DNA from: Hyparrhenia diplandra
Lineage: Eukaryota; Streptophyta; Magnoliopsida; Poales; Poaceae
DNA: 64,000 nt
Assembly (NCBI GenBank): GCA_015847255.1
Contig: JADLZK010008406.1
Location: 16,650 to 80,649 of the forward strand
Direction of reading: 5' to 3'
Positions 11,850 through 23,178 of this stretch are shown here, in pieces. Below the pieces are notes generated by a model. It saw nothing but the letters and a program-made list of their open reading frames with translations. It had not been told where the DNA came from and made no database searches. The first letter of the stretch is position 1. The number at the start of each line of letters is the position of its first letter. The translations under genes were made by a program, and so were the position numbers.

Positions 11850-12000
11850 GAATGGCCAAGACAACGCAGACGCCACAACACGCACGCACACTCACCCCTA
11901 TGAACACACGCACGCAAACCCTACCCCTATGAAAGACCTCCAGAAGGGCTGAGCACCGGCTACCAAACTCACACCGGCTTTGGGCCCGGGACCAACCCTT
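11820..12000 (-). mobile_element. LINE 3' tail, family B copy 1
   Basis: A run of about 27 T (11820-11846) is followed by a segment with acgcacgcacactcacccct and caaaccctacccctatg. Its order of motifs matches the fragment at 28852-28990. A T-run at the low-coordinate end means a reverse-strand retroelement with its poly(A) here, 5' truncated. It sits upstream of the SnRK2 gene. Confidence 0.65.
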
Positions 12001-12175
12001 GTCATCCGGCGTCAAGCGAGGGCGTGTTTGCTAGAGGGGCGGGAGGGTGGCCCGAGCTCCCCCCGCTGCGGCCAGTCCATGTTTGGTTCACCCGACCCGA
12101 CTCCCCTGGCTCGCCGCGCGTCAAAGCACCAACCAGCCAGGCTCCCAAGCGCGAAGCTACCCCACCGTCTTTTTG
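12001..12175. other. GC-rich flank of the MULE
   Basis: A short GC-rich stretch with no gene call. It includes the word gggcgtgtttgcta near 12020, also present in reverse complement near 17354-17367. It ends with the left 9-bp target duplication of the MULE (gtctttttg, 12167-12175). Confidence 0.5.
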
Positions 12176-13152
12176 GGGGGATTTTACATTTTACCATTAT
12201 AACGGATCGTCTTACTCGAATATCACTCTTATAATGCGTCTTACGGATCTATCGGCGCATTGTTGAATCTCTTACATTTTACCACCTTGTCCTACGTGGC
12301 ACGCCATGTCAACATGAGATGGACAAACACGGTCGGCGGGGACACGCGAAATTACCTCCCCGCCCCGCCCTTCTTTCCTCACGCGCTTCTATCCGCTGTC
12401 GTCGGCCCCGCCGTTCTTTTTGCGGCGGCGGGGACGAGCCGCTCCCGTTCCCCTTTCACGCGAGGACGAGCGGAGGGCGCCCCCGACGCCGGGACGGGCA
12501 CCCCCAGCGAGGCCCGACGCCCCCGCTCAGCGTGAGAGCGCGGCCGGTCGCCCCTCCTCCTTCCCTCCGGTATGTGACCTTGCTTTGTCATTGCATCGAT
12601 TGAGGTCAAGGTTAGGGTTAGGATTCATCCGGTTTTTGGGGCTTCGCGGTCGATGTAGTACGGCGTGTCGCAATGGATGGTGATTGTCCTCCTTGGTATG
12701 CACTTAACCCTTTGCTTCCCCCCTCATTGGTGCGGCGTGAACGTGGTATGCGAGACATAGTTGCTTATGTGTTTTTATCATTTATCATGGTGTCGGGATC
12801 GATCCGACAATGCGTTTAGACTAGCCGTTAAGGTTTCTAAGTATGTTCCGATGGTGATTATGGGTCGAGTGCAAATGGCGAACAACACCATGACATCCGG
12901 TTTGATAGGAACGATCAATACTCATTGGCCGAGTTTCATATGGAGTTAGCCACAAAGATTATATGGGGCCCTTCTCAAGCGATTTGCGATTTGGGTTTTG
13001 GACCAACAAAGTGGCTCTCGGTGGAAGCTTAGGAGGGATGAGCATGTGCACGGATGATTAAGGACGGATGGGATGATAGATTGGCTTTTATTGCGGTTGA
13101 AGTTGTGAGGAAAGATAGGGACTTTGATGGCTCTCGCTTCTTCTAGAGCTAG

Positions 13153-15400
13153 ATGTGTCTCTACGGTGTTACTAGTGTTAATGAACCAAATGCAGAGGCA
13201 AATGATGTTGAAGGTTTTGGTGACACATGCAGCTCCCCCTCTCCATGTACTGAACAGCCTGTGGCAGTAATTGATTGGACCACTCTTACCATACAAGAGA
13301 ACCCCGATGATGATGGTACGGTTATATGCGGCTTGTCAATGAGGACCAAGTGTATGAGGCAATGGGATTCAAGGTGTCTGACCCACCACCAGAAGAGGTG
13401 CCAATTCCAACAATGACAAGGGAGATGCAGCAAGATATGAATGAAGCAGCTGTTAATGTTGATGACACAGCTCCTGAAGAACCACTATATGATTGGGACA
13501 GGGACAATCGACCGAGTGTAGGAATTTCCTATCCAAGCGTTGATGAGCTTAGGCTAGCTGCTAGACAACATGCTATTGTTAAGCATTTCGAATTTGACAT
13601 TGAACATTCGGACAAAGATAGGTACGAGGATTTGTTGTGCTTCTCTAGGCTGCCCATGGAAGCTTAGAGCCAAAGTCCAACATGATGGCAGCTGCAGGGT
13701 ATATTTTTCTACATGATTTAATGTGTTTCTCATTTGTCCCTAATTATGTTTCTTTTCATTGCAACGTGTTTTCAAGTAATAACACTTAATGAAAGTTGTT
13801 TTTCCTACATGCAGATACAAATTAATCTGAGAAGAACATAAGTGTGCATCTAGGCAAAAGGTTGAAGATAATACAATGGCATCAACTTTGGGTTGCGAAA
13901 AAGAGCACCTCAATTTTTTTGAAGAAGAAACCATCAATGGGGGCTCTTGAAATGAAAAAGGAGTTAAAGTTCAAATATGGCATTGATATACCCTACCGGG
14001 CGATTGTACAATGGCACAAAGAGAGCATCGACAAGTTGTATGGTAAGTTGAGTGATTCTTTTGATTACTTGTACAGGTTCAAGGCGTAAATTGAATTGAG
14101 ATCACTGGCGGTGTGGTAGAGATAGACAACTGCCACCGATGAAGATGGAGTAATTAGATTGAGAAGGTTCTTTTGTGCATTCAAAGCTTGTATAGATGGT
14201 TTTGTGAATGGTTGCGAGGCCTTATATTAGTGTAGACTCTACACATTTAAATGGCATGTGGAATGGCCAAATGCCTGCGACCTTAGCATTAGATGGTCAC
14301 AATTGGATGTTTCCTGTAGCCTTTGGATTCTTTGAGTCAGAGACAAAGGAGAGTTGGGAGTGGTTTTTGAAGCATCTGAGCAAAGCCATTGGTCCCATGC
14401 AAAGTTTAGCTATCTGTACAGATGCATGTAAGGGGTTAGAGTCGGCGGTGAAACTTGTGTTTCCTCGAGGCGGAGTGGAGGGAATGTTTTAGGCACTTAA
14501 TGGAAAACATGAAGAGGCACTACAGTGGTGATGTGTATGCCAAGAACATGTGGCCTGCAGCTAGAGCATACTCAGAACATAAGTATGACTTTTTTTTTAA
14601 AAGGGTGTTAGAAGCTTCTTCAGGAGTCAAGGCTTGGCTGGATAGAGATCATCCTTTTCTCTCGGGCAAGAAGTAAGTTTCTCTCGACATCAAGTGCGAC
14701 TACATAAACAATAATTTGGTGAGTCTTGGAATTCTTGGATCAAAAGAGCACAAGGATGCCTACGCATTGCATGGCGAGATGCTATTAGAGAGAAGATAAT
14801 GTTGTTGTTTGGCAAAAGGAGGAAGATATCTTTAGCATTGCACGATGGAATATTGCATTTGTCATCCACCAACTCAATGCTGCCTCCAAAGGATTGGGAC
14901 ACTTACATATTGCCAAGGGCCATCCTAATGAAGCTGAGGTAGCTGAAGTGTACAAAGATGAAGAAGTTAGAAGACATGTGGTGTATTTACCTCAGAAAAT
15001 TTGCACTTGTAGGCAGTGGCAAGTGACTGGCAAACCAAGCCCACATGCATTGGCGTGATATGCGGCACAAGGCAAACGACATGGGTTCCTTTGTTGACCA
15101 ATACTACTCGGTGGCCAAGTTTCAAGCAGCTTATGCAGGCATTATTCCTAGTATCACTGATAAGAACCAGTGGCCTAAGGTTGACAAGGGCTTCAAAGTG
15201 GAGCCTCGGCCAAAAAAAAAAGAAAGAACCGGAGGAGGAGTCAAAGAAGGGGGTTGGTGGAAGATTGAGAAAAAATAGGATAAAACCAGCAAAAAGAAGG
15301 GGGCAAGGCTACAAGGCAAGTCATGTGTCCTAAGTGTAAAGAGTATGGTCACAGGGCAAATAGCTGGAGGTGCTCCTTAACTGGGACAAAGAAAAGGTAC
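13153..15400 (+). pseudogene. mudrA-like transposase, frame-disrupted
   Basis: Transposase remnants occur in family order. An acidic N-terminal part (13153 on) shifts frame near 13320. The MuDR domain follows: YPSVDELRLAARQHAIVKHF at about 13531-13590, then a CPWKLRAKVQHDGSC block at about 13650-13697. Next come KKKPSMGALEMKKELKFKYG (about 13924) and the MULE catalytic domain VDSTHLNGMWNG...FPVAFGFFESE...CTDACKG (14230-14435), with the first two acidic residues of the triad in place. A SWIM-like zinc segment CTCRQWQVTGKPSPHALA at about 15000-15055 has Ser where the third Cys is usual, and a CCHC knuckle MCPKCKEYGHRANSWRC lies near 15325-15375. Stops and shifts make it non-functional. Confidence 0.9.
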
Positions 15401-16250
15401 TTTTTGACTTATTCACGTTCATTGCCCGGATTCATTCATTCCTAACTAACTAACTCCTTTCACACTTTTGTAGGAAAAATACTAGGAAGAAGGCACCAAA
15501 GGTTGGGAGGAAGAAGGCCAAGAAAGGTGAAGGTGCTGATGAAGCACCAACTCCAAGGACAAGAGGTGCATTGGCAAGGGAAGCAGCAGCAAAAGCTAGG
15601 AGTGAAGCTCAAGAATTAGAGCTCAAAAGGCGGCAAAGCAAGGGAAATAGCGAGAGGGGCAACAAGGGAAGAAATGGAAGCTATTAGAAATGAGTTTGCA
15701 CTTGTGCCTCACACTACAACAGACAAGGCAAGAAGTTGATGAAGTGATGGCTTTGCAAGTTGATCTCCCACAAACACCAACTAGAAGGTATTGACATCCA
15801 AACCGACCAAAGTGCACGAGGTTGTTTAAATGAACATCTACTAATTTTTTTAATCATAACAGGGCACTATTCCAAGAAGATGAACTCCAAATTGAACAAG
15901 TGAAGAAAATGACACCAAGAAGAAAAATACTAGCAACTAAACTGAAGAAGAAATCTCCGGCAAAGAAGCAAGGAAGAAAGGGCAAGTGAAGAAACTTGAG
16001 GGTGCTTGTGCTTGTGTTGTGTAATTGGTCAAAAACATATCTTTTGTGCACTGAGATGTGACTTTTGTGTTGTGCAATTGGCCCATGAACTTGTCTTTTC
16101 AATGGCATGTAATATATGTGATGCTAGTACATACCAGAGCAAAAAAACATTAAACATTTTGCTCTTTTATGACTTATGTAATGGCAAACAATTAGCCCCT
16201 ATTTTCATGTGAACATCAATGTATCGGTTTGCTATGAATTTGTCTATTTT
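15400..16250 (+). other. MULE C-terminal/3' internal region
   Basis: It continues the transposase tail after an intron-like gap, rich in Lys/Arg (for example KKAPKVGRKKAKKGEGADEA near 15490-15540), followed by AT-rich sequence leading to the right TIR. No independent gene is supported. Confidence 0.55.
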
Positions 16251-16756
16251 TTCTTTTTAATGAGATGACTATTTATTTGTTGAATGGCTGTCCAATGCGG
16301 GTACGATTTGTGAGCGTGGGTGCTTAATGGAAGAAAAGGCCCGGGGGTAGGGAGGTCTTTTCCCGTGTGGTCGCCTTGTGTGTGGGTGACTCGGTCGACA
16401 TGGCAAGCCACGTAGGCAAATGTGGTATATATGTAAGATGTTGAACTCAAGAATGATGAATTTGTAAAACGCATTCTAAACCACGGTATTCGTGTAAGAC
16501 GCATCCGTAAGGATGGTAAATATGTAAAATCCCCCGTTTTTTTGGGAGCCGACCTTGAAGCGCTCACGCGGCCGCTCGAGTTACCTCTCGCGACCGTCTC
16601 CTTCTTCTCAACTCGTAGGGATTCGTCCGCCGTTCGCGCTCGCCGTCGGCCCGAGGTCGGCGATCTTGGGAACCTCGTCGTCGGTGCCTTGGTGGAGGAG
16701 GGCGGCGCTACTGGGAAAGCATCTTAGGCGAGCCCCTTACCGGATCTCCGCCAGAG

Positions 16757-17176
16757 GTGAGAAGGAGACCTCCACGCCGCGGCGCCGCTCCGGCCGCAGA
16801 TCCGCCCGGCCGCGAGCATGACGCCAAGGCGGCTGCCGGCGACCGCCCGCCATGGCATGGCGTCGTCGAGGAGGAGGAGGTCGGCAACGCGCCGAGCCGG
16901 GTGGTGACCCTCGGCGCGAGCCACTTCATGGAGTTTGTCCACGGCGGGGAGCTCTTCGCATGCGTCGCCAAGGGCCACCTCAAGGAGGGCACCGTGTGGG
17001 GGTACTTCCAGCAGCTCATCTCCGTCGTCGGATTCTGCACGCCCGTGGCGTCTTCCACCGAGACCAGCGGCGGCGGAGAAGGAGGTGGCGGCGACCCGCA
17101 GCGGCGGTGTTGGGTGTTCCTTGCCGCCACCTACCACCTGCTCGGTGAAATGCCAACAAGAGTGCGAGGGAGGTAA
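16757..17176 (+). pseudogene. CIPK/SnRK3-type kinase fragment
   Basis: The frame reads HFMEFVHGGELFACVAKGHL then KEGTVWGYFQQLISVVGFC (about 16924-17040), closely like the hinge-to-catalytic-loop region of CBL-interacting protein kinases. One missing base at about 17038-17041 moves the rest (HARGVFHRD) into another frame (about 17040-17067), where the catalytic HRD appears before the match ends. Nothing upstream or downstream extends to a Gly-rich loop or DFG. It lies just outside the right end of the MULE, so it is not cargo of that element as delimited, but could belong to an older one. Non-functional fragment. Confidence 0.75.
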
Positions 17177-17199
17177 ACGGTACCGGATTCTCGATATGA

Positions 17200-17835
17200 G
17201 GTGACCGTATGCATGTACAGATCCTACCAAACACAATCTCTGTCGAGCTAGGTCATTTTGGTACAACAACCAAACAACTAGCCTTGCACCACTTCGGACA
17301 GGCTCTGGCTGGCAAGGGACAGTCTCTTGGGCCGAGCTCCCCGCGTGCTGCGTAGCAAACACGCCCTGAGTAACTGAACCGTGGGCCCAAGGGAGAAAGA
17401 TCTTCTTATTTTTTTTAAAAAAAAAACATTCATTCGAGGGAGAAAATATCTGCGTCGTGGTGATGGTCCAAAAGTGCACGTGCGGAAGTTACCGGAATAG
17501 GCCTGAGTCGGCAAGGGCTGGACGGCTCAGAGGAGATTGCCGGCCCGGGTGGCCGCGTACCAGGCAGGCAGGGGTGTTCTCGTCATCATTAATCTTACGT
17601 GCCGACGAGGACGAGTAGGGTCAGGCTCTCGTGATGATTAATTTAGGCCGGCTTGGGTTTGCTGGCCCCATGGACAATGACACCGGTGGGTGCTTGCGCA
17701 GCCGGTAAACACGACGAAAACAGAGGTCAGGTAAGGCACATGATGCTCCGACATTGTACGCATTTTTATTTTGCGAAAAAAAATAATTTTATTAATCAAT
17801 TGATCATTTGAGTTCTTCATCTAATAGGTTTCCTA
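17200..17835. other. intergenic DNA
   Basis: No gene supported. It has mixed GC-rich and T-rich patches; short ORFs lack domains. The motif caaacacgccc at 17357-17367 mirrors one at 12020. Confidence 0.5.
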
Positions 17836-18091
17836 CTTCCTCCATAAAAAAAAACATGCCACTATGGGAGTCATGCCAATCAACTAGACTAAAATTTGAC
17901 TTAGTTTATAGTAATTAATGTTAATATTTATGTCTCAAATAAAATTTATTATGAAAATATATTCCGTCACGTATCTATTGATACTAATTTTGTAATATGA
18001 GTGTTTCTAATCTTTTATATAAATTTAGTTAAAGTTGGAATCGGTTGACTTACCGGCGAAAGAATTGCATGTTTTTACGGTAACGAGGGAG
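17836..18091. mobile_element. Stowaway-like MITE (about 256 bp)
   Basis: The left end cttcctccataaaaaaaaac and the reverse complement of the right end ctccctcgttaccgtaaaaa are imperfect inverted repeats. Both sides are flanked by TA (17834-17835 and 18092-18093), the Tc1/mariner-type target. No coding capacity. Confidence 0.75.
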
Positions 18092-18116
18092 TAGTTGATA
18101 AGTCGACTAATGTTGA

Positions 18117-18230
18117 TTTTTTTTTTTCTTTTTTTTTTTGATAAAAACACTATACCAATAAGGCTGGCCGACAAATTCAAGTGAATAGAATCATCACAAA
18201 ATGGCTTAGAAACCAAAGTCCTGTTTGGTT
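18117..18230 (-). mobile_element. short LINE-type 3' tail
   Basis: Two T-runs (18117-18127 and 18130-18140) followed by gataaaaacac resemble other T(n)GATAA tails in this window (23776). Probably a heavily 5'-truncated retroelement. Ends not resolved. Confidence 0.4.
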
Positions 18231-18569
18231 GATGTTTCTGTAGCTGATAATCAAGCTAATATTGTTTTGTTACGAAAGGCACTGCCTCATAAATAAAGCT
18301 AATAATTTTAACGGACCCAAAATTTTCGTCCGAGAAAACACCTTGGTGGGTCATAGCCTTAAGGGAGAAGCAGGATGGGCCCACCAGCGAGCCTTTTCGC
18401 TGCCGTCACCCATCTGCGCCGTCGCGTCTTCTTGTGTTGTGTTGGCCTTATCCGGCTTGGCGGCGGCCGGCTTCGGAAAGGCACCGCCGCCGCACCTCGC
18501 TCCACCTGCAACTAGCTTCATCAGTGCAGGGCCAGGGCAGCAGGGCCCTCTCCCTCTACTCCATCCTGG

Positions 18570-21500
18570 AGCTGGAGCAGCGGAGCTCGCCAACCGCACT
18601 CCTGTTCGCTGCCGACTGGCGAAGTACTACGGGTTGGGTTGGTCGGGGAGGGCCGGGAGGCCATACAACCCGGGCCCGGAAGCAGGTATCTTCTTCTTCT
18701 CTTGCGTTTTCTTCTCTCTCTCTCTCTTTTTTTTTTTGTGTTGTTGGAAAAGCTAGGCGTGGTTACGACTTCCAAGGTTTCTTCTTGTTGTGGCAGTGCA
18801 GCAGTAGAAATGGTGACGGTTCGGTCCAATTAATGAGCTGCACAAGCAGTTGCCTGCGGCATTGGTTCCATGGTGGGGGGAATGCCATAGGAATAGGGTA
18901 CGAATCCTCCCTCCACTGGGTACTGACTGTAGTGAGTAGGTGCAGGGGTTCAGTTCAACACCTGTGTTCCATTCTATTACTCATTAATTCATTAGGCCTA
19001 CTGCTAATTTTGTTGTCATTCCCGAAATTTAAGTAGATGGGATAATTTTTTATTCCTATGATGCAAGATTGTAAGATGTTGTGGCTAGGTTTCATTGGGC
19101 ATTGTTATCTAGGATTCTAGTTTCTGGAGGCATGCTTAGTAGGAAGTGAGCTTAGCTCAATTGCACCGGACGGGAGGTTCCCATCCTGCATCTCAACCAC
19201 CCATTTTCTTCAAAATAAAAAATTTGCATGGTTACTCATAGATTGACACGCCTTGTTCGCTTGGCTTATCAGCCAGCCAGCCAGCAGTACTTTCTCTCAC
19301 AGCATCAGCCAGCCACCAGCCAGTCAACAATAATTTCTCTCACAGCATCAGCGCCAGCCCACAACCAGCCAGCCAAACGAACAGGGCGTGTGTCTTTTGA
19401 GGCATACTGAATCTATGGCACGAAATTTACTTGATGCTGGAATGTGCAAGGCAGGAATTTCAGTATGCTGCAAATGGTCATGACATCGTTCGCCGTAACC
19501 TCCCCTTCATCGCACGCTGGTACCTTATCGGCGCTCCATTCTCCTGCTCGTCATTCTCAAAGATTACGCAAGAGACACGTTCGCAGCCTAGTCCGGGCAG
19601 TGGCGCAAACAGAGCTGAAGTACCAGAAACTGGGAGATTCAGACCTCCTTATCAGTGAGGTCACTCTTGGAACGGTATGTATGAGACTCGAAACGACTGA
19701 ATAATATTTTTTGCATCTCAATAGTAATTATTTTATTTCCAGATGACTTTTGGAGAGCAAAACACAGAGAAGGAATCGCATGAAATGCTCTCCTATTCTT
19801 TTGATAAAGGTATCAATATCCTAGACACAGCAGAAATTGTAAGTATAGAACTTGCTTGCTTTTATTATCTATATCTCTTTCTCTGTGTTCAAGTTAATAG
19901 ATTGATCTACATGTTTTTTTTCCCCCCAACTTCCATCTTTTCTTTTGGCCTTTAGTACCCACTTCCATTCAAAAAGGAAACTCAAGGGAGAACTGATCTT
20001 TATATTGGCAGGTGGATGCAACTGAAGCCACGAGACAAGGTAACTGAATAGATGTTATGTTGCAAACTTTCAATATATTTATCTGTTTGCAACTAAATCT
20101 GGCTGACAATTTTGTAGGCAAAGAACTCAAAAATGTTAAGGTTAACTCATTATTGCTGTATAAGTAATGATTCTTTTCTTTTCCCCAAAAAAATATGGCA
20201 GGAGCTCTGCCTCTCAATTAAGATAGGATTAAGAGTTTATGTAGAGAAAAGCCTGAGGGCCTCAAAGGGCAATGATTCTTACACAATATGCTTGCTTCCA
20301 TCCTTGAAATTGAGGCCATGGTTTAGAACCATAATTTTAGTTATAACACTAGACTGACGAATAAACACTGTCTGCCCTTCACAATGCACAATCCCTAAGT
20401 TTCCCATTATGTAATGCCATGTTTAAAAGGTCTGACTGAGAGATGCGTCTTGCCTATTTATTTCCTTGGCTTTATAGATTATTTTGGCCACCAAAGTTGC
20501 CGGCTATTCAGAGAGGTTTACATTTCTTCGGGACCATGCAGAAGTGGTGCGTGTTGACGCTGCCAATATCAAAGAAAGTGTTGAAAAGAGCCTTAAGCGC
20601 CTATCAACAGATTACATTGATTTGCTCCAGATACACTGGTCAGTGTCATCTTGATTCATTTGTATTGCTGTACAGCTGACAAAAACCATATTTAGTTTCA
20701 CTTTGTGCTGTCAGCCGTTTACCAACATGCATTCAAACATTTTTACGCCTTTTTTTTCCCTCGTACAAAATGAAATTGTGTCAATCTTTTTAAAGAAACT
20801 GGTAAATGTATGATAGGGAAAGTCAATATGCCTTGTATCATGTAAAATCATGTTTGAGGACATTGGTACGGATGCAAAAGGTGCCTTTTCCATTCTATTC
20901 TTCATATAAGGTTCAGCGGGTTCTCAAATTGCTGGTCAATAGAGAAAAAAACTAATGAACATATATTATCGGACTTCTGTGTGTGCTCCTTTTTGAAACA
21001 TGGATTAGAAGTTAGAACACATGGGATACCTAACCAAAACCAAGTGCATTTCACTATTCCAGTTCATTTTGTTTCACTCTTACCCTGCCAGTTTGAAGTA
21101 CTTTCTTTTTTTACAGCATCTTTCTTTGAGTGCAGTTTAAGTAGTTCTTTTACTGTTCATGTAAGGTTCCTTGTATTGGAGTTTATATATAAATATCTAT
21201 TTGTGACTGTAATGATTGAAATAAACGTCTTGGTTCAAAAGTTTTTCTTTGTCTTCAGGCCAGATAGGTATGTGGCACTATTTGGTGAATTTAGTTATAA
21301 TCCAACCAAATGGAGGCCAAGCATCCCTTTTGAGGAACAGTTGAAGGCTTTCCAGGAGCTAATTGATGAAGGAAAGGTAAGGTTTCTATGATTGATATTG
21401 TTATACATGCAAACTACAAAGTTGTAGCAAATAAACATTTTTCGTGGCATGCGTAAATATGAAAACTACATGGTTACATATCTGATCTTGATGTGGACGC

Positions 21501-23178
21501 AGCTTACAAATTACAACATTTTCTGGTACTATGCTTTAGAATATTTTACATAACATGCATCTGATAACAGCCATGCAAGTAGTTTTTCAGACAAAAGGTA
21601 ACTTATCAATGTGTAACTATTGTGCAAGTACAAGCACATTGAGTAGTTCTATGTTTTTGTCTCAGTTCTGTTAGCTCATGCAGAAGATAATCAAGAATAT
21701 CACGTTGTTAATCATTGTCGAATGTTATCTCTAATTTAGGTTCGCTATATTGGTGTTTCCAATGAGACCTCATATGGAGTAATGGAGTTTGTACATGCTG
21801 CAAAGACTCAAGGCCTCCCGAAGATCGTGAGCATCCAGAACTGTTATAGTCTACTTGTGAGAAGCTGCTTTGAAGGTGAAAGCATTGCTTAGGGCCTTAA
21901 TTATTCAGAACAAGTGCTTAAGGTTGCTGAAGTAGGATGATCGCTCAGTCCCGTGCCACAACGCCAAGGGGGAGGGAAACCTGTCTAGTGTTTCCCCTGC
22001 CATCGGCGCCTACTGCTCCTGTGGTCGATCCGCCCCTGAACCTCCTTCATGTTCCGCTTCGACTTTCCACAATCCTCCACAACTGAATTCAGCGCTGACA
22101 GTGCTCGAGCTCGATAACCCTCTAATGGCGAACAATTCCTCGTTGCTGGTTGCCAACCTCTCCATCACCATGGAAACAGGCTGCTGCTCTCCCCCATTAA
22201 TCAACACCAAACTGGACGCTTCCCTCTCTACTGCTCACTGGACCCTAACATTCAGTTCCAATGGATGCTGCTACCATACCTTGACCTCATACAATTAGGA
22301 AATCAAGTTGATATTTTTCTGGTTTCTTCATTCGATGTGTCGTTGAAAAGGGAAATGGAGGTTTGTGCTAATGGCAGACTGTCTCTTTGTGAGGAGTGTC
22401 AAAATGTATTTAGTACAAACCGGACTATAAAGTGCTAACAAAAGTACGCTGCTAGCAAGGTGGTAGTGTTTTATTCATTATTATTATTATGATTATAAGG
22501 TATTGCTGAAAAGGGGAATATAGACTTGGTGCTACTAGCCTATTAGGTAACAATTTATCTGGTAACACATGTGTGTTTTATGCTATCCTGTGCATACTGA
22601 TAACTGATGAGTACAGCAACCGTCTTTTAATGACATTTTATTTCATCACAGCTGATCTTGTTGAAGTTTGTGAACCGCATAACTGCAATATTGGACTGCT
22701 TGCCAACTCCCCATTGGCTGGTGGTGTTCTCACTGGGAAGTATCTTGATGCTGACACAGGAATCTCAAAGGGGAGCAGGCTAAATATCTTCCCTGGATTC
22801 ATGGCTCGCTACAATGCCTCTTTGGCTCAAGTATGATATATAATATAGCACACTACAAATAATTTGTTTGTGCCCTGACTGTTGGAACTTTGAGAGTTGA
22901 TATGCATGTCAGTTTACTTGGTTAACTTTGTATGGCAGGAAGCGACGGGTGAATACATAAGGCTTGGCAAGAAGCATGGGGTAACTCCAGTCCAGCTTGC
23001 CCTCGGCTTTGTGCGTGACCGTCCATTCACCACTAGCTCGATCATTGGAGCAACCAACATGGATCATTTGAAGGAGAACATGGATGCTTTTACTAGCGCT
23101 CCACGGCCTCTACCACAAGAAGTTCTTGGCGGCATTGATGATATTTTTAAGAGATACAAAGACCCAACAATCCTCTAG
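18570..23178 (+). CDS. aldo-keto reductase, Tas-like plastid type, copy 1 (407 aa)
   Basis: NADPH-dependent aldo-keto reductase related to E. coli Tas and Arabidopsis At1g04420; substrate unknown. A probable 5'UTR exon ends at about 18684. Coding exons: 19465-19674, 19743-19838, 19956-20039, 20478-20638, 21259-21376, 21740-21875, 22652-22830, 22939-23178. They sum to 1224 nt, open from ATG to TAG with GT-AG introns. The basic, Ser-rich N-terminus (about 45 aa before LKYQKLGDSDL) looks like a plastid transit peptide. The catalytic tetrad is present: Asp98 and Tyr103 (LDTAEI-Y, across an intron), Lys136 (ATK), His183 (QIHW). Later motifs: VRYIGVSNETSYGVMEF and SSIIGAT near the C-terminus. Oddities are NCYSLLVRSCFEADLVEVCE and LLANSPLAGG, where copy 2 has NSYSLLVRCRFEVDLVEVCH and LLAYSPLAGG, so several family-conserved residues are changed. 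Introns carry a LINE tail and a SINE/MITE insert missing from copy 2. Confidence 0.93.
19134..19398 (+). mobile_element. SINE-like insert with nested MITE, 7-bp target duplication
   Basis: The sequence is flanked by gaggcat on both sides (19127-19133 and 19399-19405), and the aldo-keto reductase copy 2 has the uninterrupted site (ggcatactgaat near 24689). The inserted body starts with ttagctcaattgc and aggttcccatcctg, which resemble tRNA-type A and B boxes of a plant SINE. A hairpin-like MITE sits within it at 19250-19387. The SINE identity is inference; the insertion itself is well supported by the paralogous empty site. Confidence 0.65.
19250..19387. mobile_element. grass MITE with gccttgttcgctt ends
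   Basis: Left end gccttgttcgcttggctt and reverse-complemented right end gccctgttcgtttggctgg form terminal inverted repeats. The interior has a repeated tttctctcacagcatcag and many cagcc words. This end type recurs in panicoid grasses. No clean 8-bp target duplication was found. Confidence 0.65.
20176..20270 (-). mobile_element. 5'-truncated LINE 3' end with 10-bp target duplication
   Basis: It contains ggcaggagctctgcctctca, near-identical to the 3' end of the large LINE at about 2308-2330 (ggcaggagctctgccgctca). It is flanked by direct repeats aatgattctt at 20166-20175 and 20271-20280. Aldo-keto reductase copy 2 holds a single aatgattctt near 25357-25366 followed by the same acacaatatgcttgctt, an empty site. 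It lies in intron 3 of copy 1. Confidence 0.85.
21890..22310. other. GC-richer insert in AKR copy 1 intron 6
   Basis: This block has no counterpart in the equivalent intron of copy 2, where flanking words (cattgctt; ttttctggtttcttcat against ttttctagtttcttcat) lie much closer. It contains short ORFs on both strands but no domain I recognise. Possibly a transposon or captured gene piece. Confidence 0.5.

Larger units (their letters stand above)
12176..16535 (+). mobile_element. MuDR-type MULE DNA transposon, 4.36 kb
   Basis: Terminal inverted repeats of roughly 200 bp start gggggattttaca at 12176 and, reverse-complemented, gggggattttacatat at 16535; both arms go on through cctacgtggc and gccatgtc motifs. 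Flanks gtctttttg (12167-12175) and gtttttttg (16536-16544) are a 9-bp target duplication with one mismatch, as expected for Mutator-like elements. The interior encodes a mudrA-like transposase in broken frames. Divergent TIRs and frame damage suggest an old, non-autonomous copy. Confidence 0.92.

Noticed and set aside
11426..11917. Reverse-strand ORF of 163 codons with a poly-Lys tract
   Set aside because: The Lys run is the T-run of a LINE tail read on the reverse strand; the remainder is low complexity in the 5' region of the kinase gene.
12020..17367. Shared word gggcgtgtttgcta at 12020 and, inverted, at 17354 as ends of a larger element enclosing the MULE
   Set aside because: No target duplication of any length matches at the proposed ends and similarity stops after about 15 bases.
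22010..22298. Opposed ORFs of about 65 codons in AKR copy 1 intron
   Set aside because: Inside an insert absent from the paralogue; no recognisable protein and no splice support.
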